64,000 nt of DNA from Phytomonas francai. Its lineage: Eukaryota > Euglenozoa > Kinetoplastea > Trypanosomatida > Trypanosomatidae. The stretch covers positions 1,623 to 65,622 of the forward strand of contig MJCC01000006.1 of assembly GCA_001766655.1 (NCBI GenBank), in the 5' to 3' direction. Every line of letters begins with the position of its first letter. The first letter of the stretch is position 1. A program made the position numbers and the translations under genes. The notes beneath the pieces are model-generated. The model made no database searches. It saw only the letters and a program-made list of their open reading frames with translations, and was not told the DNA's origin. Of this stretch, positions 1 to 9,551 are shown piece by piece.

Positions 1-314
1 GAACGGAATGGGTGTTGTCTCGATGTCTAAAAGAATTCAAGTGGGTGAATAAGAAGAAGAGGATGAAGATAGACGATAGTCACAGAGTAAGTGCAAAAAG
101 GAAAAATACGTTATAGCGCGTCAAGTACTTCCAATTTATCCTTGGACAGCTCGCTGTCGCATATTCTGTCTGTCTGTGAATTCCTCCGAGATGGCGTCAC
201 GGTTGCCCCGCGCCCCAGCTTCCTGGAAATAGTACCAAGCGCAAAGCTCTTCAACCGGCACAGCAAGGATGCAACACACGTATCCTTGACGGAGCTCGCT
301 GCCGCGCCCTCAGC
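1..314. repeat. Direct repeat, copy A (5' flank of glycosyltransferase gene)
   Basis: These 314 bases recur at 3594-3907 with only two substitutions that I found (88 T to C at 3681; 119 C to T at 3712). Identity stops abruptly at 314/3907. The repeat may continue left of the window, because position 1 matches a point 64 bases upstream of the ATG at 3530. By that offset a second glycosyltransferase start would lie about 64 bases outside the left edge. This is inferred from the spacing; the gene itself is not visible. Confidence 0.9.
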
Positions 315-1964
315 GACCTTAAGGATGCTAACAGCTAAAAAGAGTCGAGACTGCAAACGAGCTGTATAAGATCTGCCTCACAAAAGTGACGCTCGATGCC
401 AGGCTTCCCAAAGACCGGAACGAAGGACTCAACGACCTGGTTGACAGAAGCTCGCTGAGCGAAGGTCATGCCAAAGGTGGTGAACAGAACAGCGCAACTT
501 CATCCACATATTTGGCAAGCCCATTGAGCACAACGTGCCCCTAATTGCTCCTCTTCCATATAACTATCCCGCCAATATTAACACCTAGAGATGGCAATAA
601 CCAATCGTAGAGGATGCGATGATTATGCCATCATTCAGTCCGTGTGCTATCGACTGGCGACACACGCACAGGCTGCGGAGCGAGCCCCTAACCCCAACCC
701 ACACTCCAGCGCAGGGCGTCAGAGGAGGCAGCCGCGCCAGCCCCGCAGCAGGGTGCAGCCTTTTCGCGCGCGTTTCCCTGTGCTCCCCTCCTCCCCCTGA
801 CTCTCTCCTGGCACCCCGCGACCATGTTCCACCCGCTGGAGAATAGCAGCTGAGTGCCGCTCTATCCTAGCTTCAGCACATCACAGAGACTCAATACTTT
901 CCATTCGATAAGATTTGGGTGCTTCATTGGTATTTCAGAATTGTAAAGAAATGCTATCTTGCGGCTTCTAACTAAATATAGCAATCTTTATGAAAGGGTA
1001 AAAAAACGAGTATTAAGAGAAAAAGAAGTCATAATGTAGTAGTTAGTTTGTGCCGGTCTTAGCTGAACAAGAATAAAGGATGCAGGCTTGATTGTCAAAA
1101 ATAGTCTGTATAAAAGATCTATTTCCGCCCCTCGCCGCATAGCATTTTTTATTGGCTATCAATACACTAATAAATCCAAAGGCACATAAAGCATACACGT
1201 TTTTAATAATAATAATAAAAAGGTAAAGCAATCAATATATTATCGCTGGAATACTTTTTTAAAACAATGGAATTATAAATAATAGTATGAAAATACCCAA
1301 ACCGAGCATAATGCGATGTTTTACGAATGTGAACAGCTATCCCTCACTAAACACTGCAAAGCATTAAACCAACATTATAGGAATCAAACAGTTTCCTAAG
1401 CCGAATAAAACATACTGCATATGTGCACACTTGTACACACCGTGACAAAAAAAGTCACTGCAGCCTTAGAAAGAAAAATTTAATCTCAAAGCAAATAGGA
1501 CTTTAAATAATAACCTTGGAGTTACACATTATTAGATTAAAAAAAAAAAACTTCTACCAACTATTTTTTTTACAATTGTTAATCCATTGCTCACATAACA
1601 TGTGAGTCCCTTATTCTTGGTAACTGTGTCACACAATTTGAAAAAGAATAGGTTGCTGCTAGCTTAAAAAAAAAAAAAAATCGATGGGTTTCTCCAGAGA
1701 AACCTGTAATATTTAGAGAGTGATAAGATGGGTGTAATTTAAAAAGGGAAAAAAGAAATACGTTAACGCTTGTATCACATTCCGTATTGATGCACACGAA
1801 GAGCCGAAGACTTCTAGCTGCCCTTCCCTACTGTGCCTATTCCCCTTGTCAGCTTTATCCAGGAAGGGACTCTGTAGGTACAAAACTCCTCGATATACCA
1901 CCGCTCCTCTAAAGGAGGGAGAAACACAAGCGACTAGATAGTGTACTCAAGGGAGATGCCATGT
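315..1964. other. Intergenic region with a GC-rich block, no supported gene
   Basis: From 315 to about 860 the sequence is GC-balanced to GC-rich, with a peak at 655-850, and has only short open frames on both strands. From 880 to 1964 it is AT-rich with A runs near 1542-1550 and 1667-1680. The GC part may be decayed coding sequence, but no family can be recognised. The AT part is ordinary kinetoplastid intergenic sequence and would hold the 3' UTR of the glycosyltransferase gene. Confidence 0.6.
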
Positions 1965-3530
1965 CTATATGGTCAAAAAAGGGAATAACTGAAGCAATTT
2001 TAGTTTTTGAAGAGTTCTATGATATGGAAAGCCACATTTGGCGTGGTAAGAGTCTCGAAGAATGGTGTTGTTGGTTGATAGAAACAACGGTGCGGAGGCC
2101 AGGTACTCCCTGGCCTGGTATTTCTTCCTTAGGTTGTGCACCATCGGCACGAACCACGCCGAACTTATGGCGGCATGCTCCAAGTGTTTCACTTTCGTCA
2201 TCCCCGGAAGACAACCTGGTGAATGAAAAATTACGGGGAACGTACGGCGCGTTGTGTTGTTGACTGTGTCGATAGGCCGTAGTTTGAGAGCAAAGAGTGG
2301 CGGTGTGAGGCGGATGTGCGTCTTCCCGTGAACCCTTATCCCGCCAACCCACCTGGGCACCGCCAGTTGTCTGTAAATCCCTTCACCGTGTGCGGCGTAT
2401 GCTCGCCTGTAAAGGTCACCCACAAACCGACTCATACTGTGGAGATTCGTTATCTTGTGTGCGTGAGGGTATGTGGAACCATTGACTGGGAAGTACCTCG
2501 CCCAACGCTCATCGTTCAGCTCAGTTAGAAATCTTAGACCTAACGAAGAAAGAGACGAAAGCGTATTGGCGTGGTCTAACCCGAGGAATCCCGCACGCAG
2601 GCCATAGGGGGACTGTACTGTCGGTTGCTCATTCGATGGCATCGAGAAAAGGTCCTTCTCCACCTCCCACGTTAAGAGATCCAAATACAGCGCTTCAAGG
2701 ATGGATTGATCGCAGTACCATCCTTCTTTAATGTTATTTGACGGAGATTGTGTTTGTGAAAAAAAATTTACCTTTCGTACCAACTCCCTGTACGCCCACA
2801 CACGAGTAATCACAACACCTGCATTTAGCTGGCTCTGCTCTGTCAGGTCGAAAGGTAGGCTAAGATTAAGCGCTGGGTGTGCAGCGGCGTATTGGCGAAC
2901 CTTCATATGGGCAACTTCATATTCAGCCAGGCACTCAGTGTTACTTTTAAATAGGTTTGGTGCACTACAACCACCTTCTGAGCTGAATAGAACTGGTGCC
3001 ATCGCACGGCCCTGCCGCACAGCCAGCGCGTCCAGCTTATCCGGTGTTGCAGGAGACTGCGCGATGAACTGATCGAGGAACGGGTGAATGTCCACACCTG
3101 TGAAAATCGTGTCGGAATCTATTACAAACATCACATCTTCTGGATTCAGCTCGGCGTTCTCTATGGCCTTCTCCAAAAAGCCGAACTTGGATAGAAATCC
3201 CCGATACGGCATCTGATAGCCGGCTACCACCACGGGAAGCCCACTCAAGTAGGCTGAGCCCACGGAATAGCAAAGGGCGTCATCAATTTTGTCACTCATG
3301 ACCAAGATCCCCACACGAGGCCCTGTAGTGGAGCGAACGAACATGTCCGGCGTGCCACCACGAGGAAGCACCGAGGGCAAAATAGGGGTCCCATTCGAAT
3401 CCTCAGCGTAATATAGGCAAAGGACTACGAAAAGCATGCCAAGTAGCCCAACGAGAAGGGACCGCCGGATACGACGCATAAAAGCGTTCCTTCGTTGCTC
3501 TTTTGGCAAGTGGTTTAGTAGTAATGGCAT
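1965..3530 (-). CDS. Type II membrane glycosyltransferase-like protein
   Basis: This 521-residue protein probably works in the secretory pathway, transferring sugars in the Golgi or ER lumen. The N-terminus is short and basic (RRIRR at 19-23) and is followed by one hydrophobic segment at about 25-42, a type II signal anchor. The lumenal part resembles the procollagen-lysine glycosyltransferase (PLOD-like) fold: an opening strand GILVMSDK, and at about residue 137 a D-S-D motif in VIDSDTIF, the expected metal/nucleotide-sugar site. Several N-x-S/T sites are present. The open frame extends to a TTG at 3590, but the first ATG is at 3530 and gives the usual short cytoplasmic tail. The 5' flank is duplicated at the left edge, so the gene is probably one copy of a tandem array. 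Donor and acceptor sugars cannot be told from the sequence. Confidence 0.6.
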   Translation of the reverse strand: MPLLLNHLPKEQRRNAFMRRIRRSLLVGLLGMLFVVLCLYYAEDSNGTPILPSVLPRGGTPDMFVRSTTGPRVGILVMSDKIDDALCYSVGSAYLSGLPVVVAGYQMPYRGFLSKFGFLEKAIENAELNPEDVMFVIDSDTIFTGVDIHPFLDQFIAQSPATPDKLDALAVRQGRAMAPVLFSSEGGCSAPNLFKSNTECLAEYEVAHMKVRQYAAAHPALNLSLPFDLTEQSQLNAGVVITRVWAYRELVRKVNFFSQTQSPSNNIKEGWYCDQSILEALYLDLLTWEVEKDLFSMPSNEQPTVQSPYGLRAGFLGLDHANTLSSLSSLGLRFLTELNDERWARYFPVNGSTYPHAHKITNLHSMSRFVGDLYRRAYAAHGEGIYRQLAVPRWVGGIRVHGKTHIRLTPPLFALKLRPIDTVNNTTRRTFPVIFHSPGCLPGMTKVKHLEHAAISSAWFVPMVHNLRKKYQAREYLASAPLFLSTNNTILRDSYHAKCGFPYHRTLQKLKLLQLFPFLTI

Positions 3531-3593
3531 TTCGGTAGCCTTCTTCTTTGTGAATATTTTCGAGTGGCAGGCGCCTATACCTCTGAACAAAGC

Positions 3594-3907
3594 GAACGGA
3601 ATGGGTGTTGTCTCGATGTCTAAAAGAATTCAAGTGGGTGAATAAGAAGAAGAGGATGAAGATAGACGATAGTCACAGAGCAAGTGCAAAAAGGAAAAAT
3701 ACGTTATAGCGTGTCAAGTACTTCCAATTTATCCTTGGACAGCTCGCTGTCGCATATTCTGTCTGTCTGTGAATTCCTCCGAGATGGCGTCACGGTTGCC
3801 CCGCGCCCCAGCTTCCTGGAAATAGTACCAAGCGCAAAGCTCTTCAACCGGCACAGCAAGGATGCAACACACGTATCCTTGACGGAGCTCGCTGCCGCGC
3901 CCTCAGC
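3594..3907. repeat. Direct repeat, copy B (5' flank of glycosyltransferase gene)
   Basis: Second copy of the 314-base block at 1-314. It begins 64 bases upstream of the ATG at 3530, so it contains the probable splice-acceptor region and intergenic upstream sequence of that gene. Beyond 3907 the two copies are unrelated, which marks one edge of the duplication. Confidence 0.9.
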
Positions 3908-5316
3908 AAGCTCAAAATGCGTGCAGAAAAAACCTACGCATCCACTATTTGTAAACTGAAAATTTTCATGCGCTCACCTTCCGGTCTCCTTCGGTTACTG
4001 TATACGTTTGTTACAGAGTGAGCCTCTGTATTTTTTGTGCCCTGAGAGTCCTTGGGAATGCACGCGCGAAACCCATTTCCCTATCCAGAATTAAAAACCC
4101 CAGCCCGGCCATCGAGTGTAGAGCATAGGCATGATCCTCCATCATCAAATGAACGCTATGTCTCTTTCTACCTACAACAGACTTTTTTTTTGCAGATAAT
4201 CGTCGCTCCTTCTCTTCTTTATGAACATAGTGGCCTTTGGGGGGTGCCAATCACACAAATGGAATGGCTTCCTTTTAACCTTTGGTTCCTAAAGGGTTGA
4301 TGTCATGTTTTTACGAAACTAGGTCGACTATTATATGTTCCGCGGTATATGCCGGCCACCTCTGCGTAGTGCCGCGGATTAGTAATCTGACGAGGGTGAA
4401 GCTAAGTGCCTGTAAGTCACCTGTCCTCGCGGACGACGGCTTCCATTCTTAGATGCTAATACCAGTAGGGGATTCGACAGGGCCTTTGATAAGGTTACCC
4501 GAGCGGAGTTTCAGACTGAACACTGTCAGCGCTTATCTTACCCCAATACTCGCTTGCCAAGTTCTCCGGTTTTACCAGACACCACTTATGCGCTGTGGTG
4601 AAATTTGGACCGTACGCACGATACGAATGGGAAAAAAAAAAAACTATTATATGTTGAATATCGGTCTTTATAACAGTCACTGCGTGGTGGATATGGAAAT
4701 ATTCTGAAACGGGAATAGTGTTAAAGCGACGATTTTTTTGCCACCTCCCCTCACTCCTTCGCAGAGCTCACTAGGCGCCGTTCCCACCCGAATATAAGAA
4801 ATAGGATTCTGAAAAGACAGTTGCAGAATCGACAAATCTTAAAAAAAAAATGAAAACCCTTTTGAGTGTTCTGGGTCAAACCTCTGGGTGGAAAAAAATG
4901 ATGAAAGAAAGTTAGAAGTCAATTCTGGAGAATAACTCAGTTAGGTGGGTTGCGATATACAAGCTTGTATTTTCTGGTTTTAAAGTCCGTCAGATTAATA
5001 ATGGGGTTTTTGCAAAAGCACGACTTTTTAACGCTATATTGTAAAAAATTTGACTGCTATAGCAAATAGTAGTTTATCGATGGTAAATATAACGCCTAAG
5101 AGCTATTCAATACATAAAACACCCCAGAGAAGCCTACGTTAAAAAAGATAAAAAGTCAGATATATAATACCAAACTCGTCCATGTTTGCTAAGTTAAACC
5201 TGGGGATTTAAAAAATGAGAACACCATTCTAATCCTAACTTTTTCTCTAAAAAAAAAAAAAAAGAATAATAATTTTTGCCTTCTTGAGCGAACGTTCGCT
5301 ACGTGGTGGGACTTAC
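3908..5316. other. Intergenic region with unexplained GC-balanced block at about 4011-4690
   Basis: The flanks are AT-rich. The middle, about 4011-4690, has near-coding base composition. On the minus strand it has open segments (4495-4680, then another frame, then 4011-4250) separated by stops and frameshifts; on the plus strand 4453-4707 is also open. A short hairpin can form at 4391-4429 (cgagg/cctcg and gtga/tcac). I cannot say whether this is a decayed gene or an RNA gene. A-tracts at 4630-4641 and 5250-5264 are typical intergenic elements. Confidence 0.5.
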
Positions 5317-5724
5317 CTAATACTTGAAGATAATACTCTCGATATTTTGACCACAGGCCTTGAGCTTCGCAACCTCATCACGGTAAGTGTCAAGGTCCTT
5401 GCGTTCGACCCTTCGATTGGAGGCTGGGTTTTCAAAATTAAACTCATTGGCTATAATCGCTGGCGGGTAATTGTTTAAACGGCACAAGTGTGTTTGATAG
5501 GCGTCCGTTCGATATCCAAGACAATACAGTCGGTACGCTGCGAATGCCACGACGCAGGTTAGAAGAAAATCCCCGAGGATGTAAAGACGTCTGGTTTCAC
5601 TACTGATACTTTCCTCCCGACTGAGTTCGTGGTACCACTTTTCCTTCAAGGGCAGCTTTGCGGGCCAAGGCCAGTTTCCGTAGGTGGGGCTGCCCTTCCA
5701 ACGGAGGATGTTTCTGGAGAACAT
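5317..5724 (-). CDS. Small single-pass membrane protein, possibly mitochondrial
   Basis: A 135-residue protein beginning with ATG at 5724. It has a basic, Trp/Pro-rich N-terminus, one predicted membrane span at about residues 50-66 (ILGDFLLTCVVAFAAYR), then a hydrophilic C-terminal half. Size and layout resemble the many small accessory subunits of trypanosomatid respiratory complexes, but I recognise no family motif, so that role is inference. The coding frame is clean and lies in the direction of the transcription unit. It could equally be a small ER membrane protein. Confidence 0.6.
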   Translation of the reverse strand: MFSRNILRWKGSPTYGNWPWPAKLPLKEKWYHELSREESISSETRRLYILGDFLLTCVVAFAAYRLYCLGYRTDAYQTHLCRLNNYPPAIIANEFNFENPASNRRVERKDLDTYRDEVAKLKACGQNIESIIFKY

Positions 5725-6191
5725 GAGTATATAAAACTAGAGAGGTTTGAGCAGCGAATTTTGCACAATTGGGGTAAAAAAGATCAAATAAATGAAATGT
5801 GGAAGACTGGAGGGGAAATAGTGCAAAGTCGGGTATCTACTGTCGCTGTGACAGTTTGACTTGATATCTATATATAGGAAAAGAAACCCATTTTTTTGTA
5901 AAAAAGGGAATTAGTTTTTCCCATGCAACGTCATTTTGCCTTCTTTGAGGCCCACTCTCAACATCATCCAAATTAGGTATATTTAAGATAGTAAAGCCTT
6001 TAGATTAGGTCTCTTTCGGATTAAATACAGATGGGAAAAAGCGAACAACAAACATGTGCGCCAATTTAGTTCATAAAAAAAAAAAAAAACGTAAAGGTAA
6101 ACTTCAAAAAAAGAATACGTGACGAACCTAAACACTTAAAGAGGGAAGGGATTAAAGGTATTAGGAGATAAAAAGCAAGCAGTATACTCGA
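5725..6191. other. Intergenic region
   Basis: AT-rich sequence with A-runs at about 6076-6089. No open frame of note on either strand. It would contain the 3' UTR of the BFR1-like gene and the splice acceptor for the small membrane protein. Confidence 0.7.
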
Positions 6192-7637
6192 TTAGGATTG
6201 GGCAGCTGCTTCAGGCTCCTCCTTTTCCTGCACTTTATCGTCTTCCTTGCTGCATTCCTGCTGCTCCTGTTCCCCCTCCTCATTGTTTTCAGCTTCCTTC
6301 TCGCTGCTCGATGAATCAGCATCCGATGGAAGAATAGTCTCATATTCTCCCTTCTTTTCGTTAATTTGGATAACGCTATCGTCGAAGTTGGCAAGAGAAT
6401 GGGGTGGCTCGAGCCCGATTTTATGGAAGAGGTTCACGATTTCCTTTGGATGGTATAGGTGTTTCCCTTCCGCTGATTTATCTGGTTTGGCAGTCTTTTC
6501 CTGACGTTTTTGTTGCTTCTTGTCAGCCCGGCTCACGGATTTATTAGGGGCCCACTTGCTCTGATTCAACACGATGCAGCCCTGAGGGGCGGCCTTCGCG
6601 GGATCAAAGTCTGCTGCAGCGTTCCTTTTGGCCTCTTCCTCTTCTTCCTCGCGTACGACGCGCTTTTTCTCACGGAGATACTGCACAAGGGTGTCGCACG
6701 CGCTGATCTCTACCTTGTGCTCGTGCTGCAATTGCCTTAAAAGGGATTCCTTTTTCCGCTCTTTGGCGGCTTCTATCCTTTCCTGCTGGCGCCGTTTGCG
6801 CTCCTCGAACTTGGCCTGAAGCTCTGCATTGTGCTTCTCACGAGCCGAATCACACCAGGCATTCCACGCGTCCGTCGCCTTGGTGTGTTCGGCGCGAAGC
6901 TGATTCATTTGGTCATTGATGTCCCGGATGGAAGCCCGAACCTTGAGAGTCTTTTGGTATATTTCGCTACGCACCGCACCAGTCGCTTGTGACTCTTTGC
7001 TCCTCTCCTGCTTCGCCTGAATGTTCGTTTCGAGCTCCTTGTTGAGCGTCCCAATGCGCTCGTGAATTTCACGATATTCTTGCTGTAGCAAAACCTCACG
7101 CTCCTCGGTGTCTCGGATCGTCTCGGTAAGGGTTTGCAGTTTGAAGAAGATCCCTTTGACATCCTCCAGTTGTTTTAAGCGCTTAAGCGCCTTCTTTTCA
7201 GCCTGGAGACCGCCTCCACTCGTTTCCATCTTTCGCATCACGTGCTCAATGACTTGGTCGATCTCCTTGGTACTCGAAAGACCCCCAAGCTCCGTCTGAA
7301 GCGCCTTCAGCTCTCTGTTGGCATCGCGCGACTGTTGCCTCAGCTTCGTTATTTCAGTGTTTTTCTCTACACGCAGTGTGTTTTGCGACCGCAGGTCTTC
7401 GTCAATGTCGGACAGCCTCTGCCGCAAGAGTTTCCCCTCCTCGTCCTCGTCACCCTTTTTGCTCTCCTCCATGGATTTCTGCAACTCACTGAGCTCTTCG
7501 TACAACTTTCGCTTCTCGGCGACAAGTTCAGCCAATTTGGTGCCAAATGCAGCATTATCCGGTCGCGGCGGAGCACCCGGCATGGACATCCATGGGGGCA
7601 TGCGCTTTGGTTTTGAGATAATATCTGGAATGCTCAT
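6192..7637 (-). CDS. BFR1: BFR1-like coiled-coil RNA-associated protein (nuclear segregation protein family)
   Basis: This 481-residue protein is almost entirely alpha-helical and charged. Residues about 27-330 form long coiled coils rich in Glu, Lys, Arg and Gln. A linker of about 340-390 contains a Trp-Ala-Pro-Asn segment and a Lys/Gln-rich stretch, followed by a short conserved-looking block (about 398-435) with HPKEIVNLFHKIGLEPP, and then an acidic Ser/Glu/Gln tail. Yeast BFR1 and its kinetoplastid relatives, annotated as nuclear segregation protein, have the same layout and associate with polysomal mRNP at the ER. Assignment rests on overall architecture rather than a catalytic motif. 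The ATG at 7637 is followed by a proline-rich N-terminus without a signal peptide. A generic coiled-coil protein is the alternative. Confidence 0.6.
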   Translation of the reverse strand: MSIPDIISKPKRMPPWMSMPGAPPRPDNAAFGTKLAELVAEKRKLYEELSELQKSMEESKKGDEDEEGKLLRQRLSDIDEDLRSQNTLRVEKNTEITKLRQQSRDANRELKALQTELGGLSSTKEIDQVIEHVMRKMETSGGGLQAEKKALKRLKQLEDVKGIFFKLQTLTETIRDTEEREVLLQQEYREIHERIGTLNKELETNIQAKQERSKESQATGAVRSEIYQKTLKVRASIRDINDQMNQLRAEHTKATDAWNAWCDSAREKHNAELQAKFEERKRRQQERIEAAKERKKESLLRQLQHEHKVEISACDTLVQYLREKKRVVREEEEEEAKRNAAADFDPAKAAPQGCIVLNQSKWAPNKSVSRADKKQQKRQEKTAKPDKSAEGKHLYHPKEIVNLFHKIGLEPPHSLANFDDSVIQINEKKGEYETILPSDADSSSSEKEAENNEEGEQEQQECSKEDDKVQEKEEPEAAAQS

Positions 7638-8045
7638 CGTTGGAATTGGCCTTCAAATGTAAAGTTACTCTTTTAGATTCGTTCTAAAGAATTAAATTTG
7701 ATGGTATTGATCTACCCTTTCAATTACTATTGATAGATGTGTTTACACAATATGCGTCTCGTTACATACCGATATTATGTGAGATATATAAGGGAAGAAA
7801 AAAAACGAAAATGGACGCTTTCAGGAAAGACACCCCCAATGAAATTAACACCCTCATTTACCTTCCATTTTTTGACAAGTACGGTAAAAGTATTCTTGAT
7901 ATACATATATCAAACTCTAATCGAATTAAAAAATTAACATTTTAGCCCATCAGAAAGTGAAATTCGATTGAACAGTTTACGAGAAAAAGTGAAGGGTAAG
8001 GGATAGAAAGCTTCAACCATATCGAACCATTTCAGAACCCCTCCC

Positions 8046-8087
<42 letters not shown>

Positions 8088-8106
8088 ACACTTACACTCG
8101 CTATGA
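7638..8106. other. Intergenic region with CA microsatellite
   Basis: AT-rich, with a purine-rich stretch at 7790-7822 (pyrimidine-rich on the coding strand) that could serve as splice tract for the BFR1-like gene. The CA repeat at 8048-8085 lies close to the 3' end of SEC13. No credible gene is present. Confidence 0.7.
8048..8085. repeat. (CA)n microsatellite
   Basis: About 19 uninterrupted CA units, 22 bases downstream of the SEC13 stop codon, in the likely 3' UTR. Confidence 0.95.
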
Positions 8107-9132
8107 TTATTGGTTTTGGTAGTCGTCCAAAGGTGTCACAACCCACGGCTCAATAAAATCGGAGCCTTCTTGAAGAATAAAGACCTGTGAACTGGCTGTT
8201 GTGGCGACGAGTATCTGACCTGAAGGTGCCCACGATAATCGCCAGACTGCCTCACTCATGGCAACGACGCTTCGCTCCCAGGAGAGCTGCGGAACGGATG
8301 GATCCGACAGCTCCAAAGACACCTGTTCCCATGGCTTGCGGTAAATGATAATCTGCTTGTCCTTCCCGCAGGAGGCAAACATGGCAAAGCGTGATAAGGC
8401 AGAAATCTGACAAAATGATACATCGAGGACCCAATCTGAATGGCCCTCCACCACTTGAAAGAGCTTGAATGTCCGAGAAAGAGCCTTATCGTTGGCCCAG
8501 AGTCGCACTTGGCAATCGCACCCACCTGATGCCACAAGAAACTCCTCCCCAAGATCAGCTAGAACAGGAGCAAATGAAACGCACATCGCACCCATGGCAT
8601 GGGAAATTTTGTTGTTATTACTGCTAAGCTTCATGCTCTCCTGCCAGCACCCATCCCTGAAGGCCGTCAGCGCGACCGTGCCATCGCTACTGGCCGTGGC
8701 CAACACCAAGCCGAGCTCTTCAGGGCCCCAAGCAACCATGTTGACGCTTTCTTGGTGAATGTCAATGACATGAACGGGGGTCCATCTCCCCATCACCTCC
8801 TTCCACACGATAGCCTTTTGATCAAAGCTGGCGGAAGCAAGAACGCGTCCGAAACGAGGGTGTGCCCAGCTAACCGCCCACACGGGCCCCTTGTGCCCGG
8901 TCAGTGAGGCAACTCGCTGCATGGGTTGTCCCTCCCGGAGAAGGTGGATCCCAATGCTCCGGTCTGAGCTAGCGGTTGCCAGGAGCTGGCCATAGTAATC
9001 GAATTGGGTGTCATGGATGAGGTCCGTGTGGCCTCCTTGCACTTGCGCAGGCTCAGGCTGTTGCGGTTTCATATCGTGACGCGTGAACGTCGCAGGCGCA
9101 AAAGGGGAGGTATTATTGCGAATTGTGTTCAT
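8107..9132 (-). CDS. SEC13: SEC13, WD40 subunit of COPII coat and nuclear pore
   Basis: A 341-residue six-bladed beta-propeller. The start matches the family closely: GGHTDLIHDTQFDYYG, then LATASSDRSI, GHKGPVWAVSWAHP and LASASFDQKAIVWKE, each being a WD-type blade in the SEC13 order; later come VNMVAWGPEELGLVLATASSDG and GHSDWVLDVSF. SEC13 pairs with SEC31 in the COPII outer coat at ER exit sites and also with the NUP84-type nuclear pore complex. The open frame begins with TTG at 9162; the first ATG is at 9132, giving about 30 residues before the first blade, slightly longer than usual. The ATG coding for Met in DMKPQQ is a possible internal start. Length is normal for the family. Confidence 0.93.
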   Translation of the reverse strand: MNTIRNNTSPFAPATFTRHDMKPQQPEPAQVQGGHTDLIHDTQFDYYGQLLATASSDRSIGIHLLREGQPMQRVASLTGHKGPVWAVSWAHPRFGRVLASASFDQKAIVWKEVMGRWTPVHVIDIHQESVNMVAWGPEELGLVLATASSDGTVALTAFRDGCWQESMKLSSNNNKISHAMGAMCVSFAPVLADLGEEFLVASGGCDCQVRLWANDKALSRTFKLFQVVEGHSDWVLDVSFCQISALSRFAMFASCGKDKQIIIYRKPWEQVSLELSDPSVPQLSWERSVVAMSEAVWRLSWAPSGQILVATTASSQVFILQEGSDFIEPWVVTPLDDYQNQ

Positions 9133-9551
9133 TCTTATTAAGAACAAGATGCAAAATATCAATAACGAATATTGTGGATTGACACGTATGCAAAGTAACT
9201 ATGAATAAATCTCAGGAGAAGGGAAAGGGAATAAATTTAGATAGTGGAGGGGAAAGACAAATTCGGTGAGTACGGGTAAACGACAAACTAGATTACACCA
9301 CCGAGGTTCGTGTCTATCAGCACACACAGGGAACGAGTTGTGCGCAATTTAAGACCGGTGTTATTTCATGTCTCGATGTATTCTCAAAACCTTTTACAGG
9401 GCTCAAATGTGTAGAATAATCTGGATTAGCATAGTTTGGTATTTATTTCACATGTTTTTACGAAAGACCTGCTCACACACAACACGGAGGGGAAAAACGA
9501 ACAGCAACAAGGAAAAAATAAAATAAAAGTATGGGCTTTGGGAGGAACTTC
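9133..9551. other. Intergenic region
   Basis: Mixed composition, with no coding frame that I can support. A purine-rich stretch at about 9216-9258 could be the splice tract of SEC13 on the coding strand. Confidence 0.65.

Noticed and set aside
4391..4429. Hairpin with TGTAA in the loop considered as an SRP (7SL) RNA Alu domain
   Set aside because: No SRP S-domain signature or neighbouring tRNA promoter could be found, and the hairpin alone is too short to be diagnostic.
8020..8085. CA repeat considered as a CRISPR-like or tRNA-associated element
   Set aside because: It is a plain dinucleotide microsatellite. The TCGAACC-like bases at about 8025 have no matching A box or cloverleaf.
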